A stretch of DNA of 16,293 nucleotides from Planctomycetota bacterium (lineage in GTDB: Bacteria > Planctomycetota > Planctomycetia > Isosphaerales > Isosphaeraceae): positions 1-16,293 of the forward strand of contig JAJYCH010000024.1 in assembly GCA_021778575.1 (NCBI GenBank), given 5' to 3'. Under the pieces are notes generated by a model, which worked only from the letters and a program-made list of their open reading frames with translations, was not told the DNA's origin and made no database searches. The position numbers and the translations under genes are program-made. Below, piece by piece: positions 15,015-16,293 of this stretch. Numbering within the stretch: position 1 is the stretch's first letter; each line of letters begins with the position of its first letter.

Positions 15015-16168
15015 CCGCGAACCAACCAGCGCCGACGCCGACGCCCGCCTGGGCCAAGATTTGCCTGTTCCTGATTCTGGTCGGCGACGTCTGGTGGCGC
15101 TGCCATACGATCGGCCCGACGGTCCGCGACCTGACCGGATACGCTCCCTGGCCGGTCGTGATCGGCGAGGCCGAACCGCTCGATTGTGACGAGGCCGCTT
15201 ATGCGTACATCGGCCGCCGGATCGATCAAGGCGCGGTCATGTATCGCGACGTTTCCGAGAACAAGCCGCCACTCGGCTACTGGCTCTACGCCCTGGCCGT
15301 CAAGATCGGCGGCGCGAACGAACTGACCATTCGCCTGATGCCGATCCCCTACGTACTGGCGACGATCAGCCTCGTCTGGTGGCTCGGGCTCCGGCTCCGA
15401 GACCCCTTGACCGCTTGCCTCGCCGCCGGTCTGTTCGGGCTGCTCAGTACCGACCCGTACCTTTACGGCAACGGCGCGAACATGGAGCACTTCATCAACC
15501 TGTTTGCCGTCGGCTCACTCGCGGCTCTGGTGAAGTCGTTCGGGGCGACTCCTCGGCGCTGGATCGTCCTGGCCGGAGCACTGGTCGGCGCGGCGTTTCT
15601 GGTCAAGCAGGTGGCCGCCGCTCATGGGCTGGTCTACGCGTTCGCGCTGATCGCCATCCGACGCGACGACCGGATCGGCTTGAGCCGGTTGAAGTCGAAG
15701 ATCATCGATCTGCTGGCGCTGGCTGGTGGATTCGCCGGGGTTCTGGCACTGGGGGTGGCGGTCCTCTGGCTTCAGGGGGCGGGTTCAGCGGCTTATGACG
15801 ATATTATGGTTTATGGATCGGCCCTGGCGACCATCAAGGTGCCCGACGCTCATGCTCCGTCGAAGTTGATCCGCTGGTTCACGGGAAACGCCAGCCCCGA
15901 CGGAATCCTGCCGCCGCCATTCGGCAAAACTCTGTATCTGGTCTGGTGGGGGACGGGAAGCTGGCCGGTCTGGGTCGCGGCGGTCCCGGCGCTGGGCTGG
16001 CTTCTGTTGGGAAAAGGGGCCAATAAAGTCGGCCGACTGGTGGCGGCCTGGACGCTTTGTTGCTGGGTCCAGGTGGCGCTTCCGGGCCTGTTCTGGCAGC
16101 ACTATTATTTGCTGCCCACGCCTGGAATTGCGCTCGCGGTCGCCGGGGTTTTCGTGACGAGCCTGTAG
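15011..16168 (+). CDS. GT39 family glycosyltransferase, interrupted by an in-frame TAG
   Basis: This is a 385-residue reading from ATG 15011 to TAG 16168. A first helix (15-28) leads into the external loop with the acidic pair Asp60-Glu61 in PLDCDEAAYAYIG, the expected catalytic site of GT39 proteins. ENKPPLGYW (83-91) is the matching xKPP motif. Further helices lie near 110-128, 133-146, 160-170, 180-200, 232-254, 306-333 and 342-360. The family transfers sugars from polyprenyl-phosphate donors to lipid or protein acceptors at the membrane. The start has GAGG 7 bases upstream and overlaps the previous stop (ATGA). Family members normally continue past this point with another helix and a soluble tail. 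The same frame after the TAG does exactly that, so the stop looks premature, recoded or erroneous. Confidence 0.85.
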   Translation: MTANQPAPTPTPAWAKICLFLILVGDVWWRCHTIGPTVRDLTGYAPWPVVIGEAEPLDCDEAAYAYIGRRIDQGAVMYRDVSENKPPLGYWLYALAVKIGGANELTIRLMPIPYVLATISLVWWLGLRLRDPLTACLAAGLFGLLSTDPYLYGNGANMEHFINLFAVGSLAALVKSFGATPRRWIVLAGALVGAAFLVKQVAAAHGLVYAFALIAIRRDDRIGLSRLKSKIIDLLALAGGFAGVLALGVAVLWLQGAGSAAYDDIMVYGSALATIKVPDAHAPSKLIRWFTGNASPDGILPPPFGKTLYLVWWGTGSWPVWVAAVPALGWLLLGKGANKVGRLVAAWTLCCWVQVALPGLFWQHYYLLPTPGIALAVAGVFVTSL

Positions 16169-16293
16169 CTCGGAGTTCAATCGTTCCGACCGTTTCGGCC
16201 GGGTCGATTCCTCCTCGGCTGGGTGGTGGCTCTGATTTTTATGGGCTGCCTGGGCTGGACCGGCTGGCTTCAGGTTCGCGACTACCTCATGGT
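16169..16293 (+). pseudogene. In-frame continuation of the GT39 gene beyond the TAG, cut by window end
   Basis: Forty-one codons directly after the TAG, in the same frame, contain no stop. They encode a basic loop (QSFRPFRPGRF), a hydrophobic helix (FLLGWVVALIFMGCLGW) and then LQVRDYLM. The helix restores the membrane topology expected for the C-terminal part of a GT39 protein, and the other two plus-strand frames give no protein-like reading (one stops, one is Gly/Pro/Ser-rich). The only ATG that could restart translation is at 16241, inside the helix, with no ribosome site. It is best read as part of the same gene. Confidence 0.7.

Overview
The window is GC-rich bacterial chromosome. It is tightly packed and carries no phage, transposon, CRISPR, rRNA or tRNA signal. 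The gene mix points to a planctomycete, most likely of the Isosphaeraceae type: a Uma2 nuclease-fold protein, a secreted M28 peptidase with a PA-like insert, several polytopic GT39-type glycosyltransferases, a DUF374 acyltransferase and a small secreted Cys/Pro-rich protein. This placement is inference from gene content and style; no marker gene is present to prove it.

Left part (1-4562), minus strand: a site-2 protease-family membrane metalloprotease, then Lon protease (lon), then a Uma2 protein whose start is fixed by a strong Shine-Dalgarno at residue 10 of the longest frame. Next (4563-6133), plus strand: a phytanoyl-CoA dioxygenase-like protein overlapping dapF by a GTGA junction, so the two are probably translationally coupled. 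A 76-residue zinc-ribbon protein converges on dapF with a 1-base gap.

Centre (6366-8760): a 654-bp gene-free stretch ends in a good promoter with an AT-rich UP-like element. A leader with several perfect inverted repeats follows, then a 102-residue secreted protein with three PVCAPA repeats and a Met/His/Lys cluster. A 23-bp hairpin follows, then a DUF374 lysophospholipid acyltransferase-like gene and an 84-residue orphan protein with its own promoter and terminator-like hairpin.

Right part (8766-16293): a two-component pair on the minus strand (six-helix membrane histidine kinase, then an NtrC-type sigma-54 activator, overlapping by 4 bases) diverges from a plus-strand run of a secreted M28 zinc peptidase and two overlapping GT39/GT-C membrane proteins. 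The last of these meets an in-frame TAG at 16166, yet the same frame continues to the window end as convincing coding sequence. This is the most notable anomaly here. The likely themes are protein quality control (Lon, site-2 protease), lysine/cell-wall precursor synthesis (DapF) and cell-envelope lipid and glycan assembly (DUF374, GT39). I see no clear multi-gene defence or unknown enzymatic system; the best candidates for something new are the structured leader with its Cys-rich repeat protein, and the interrupted glycosyltransferase.
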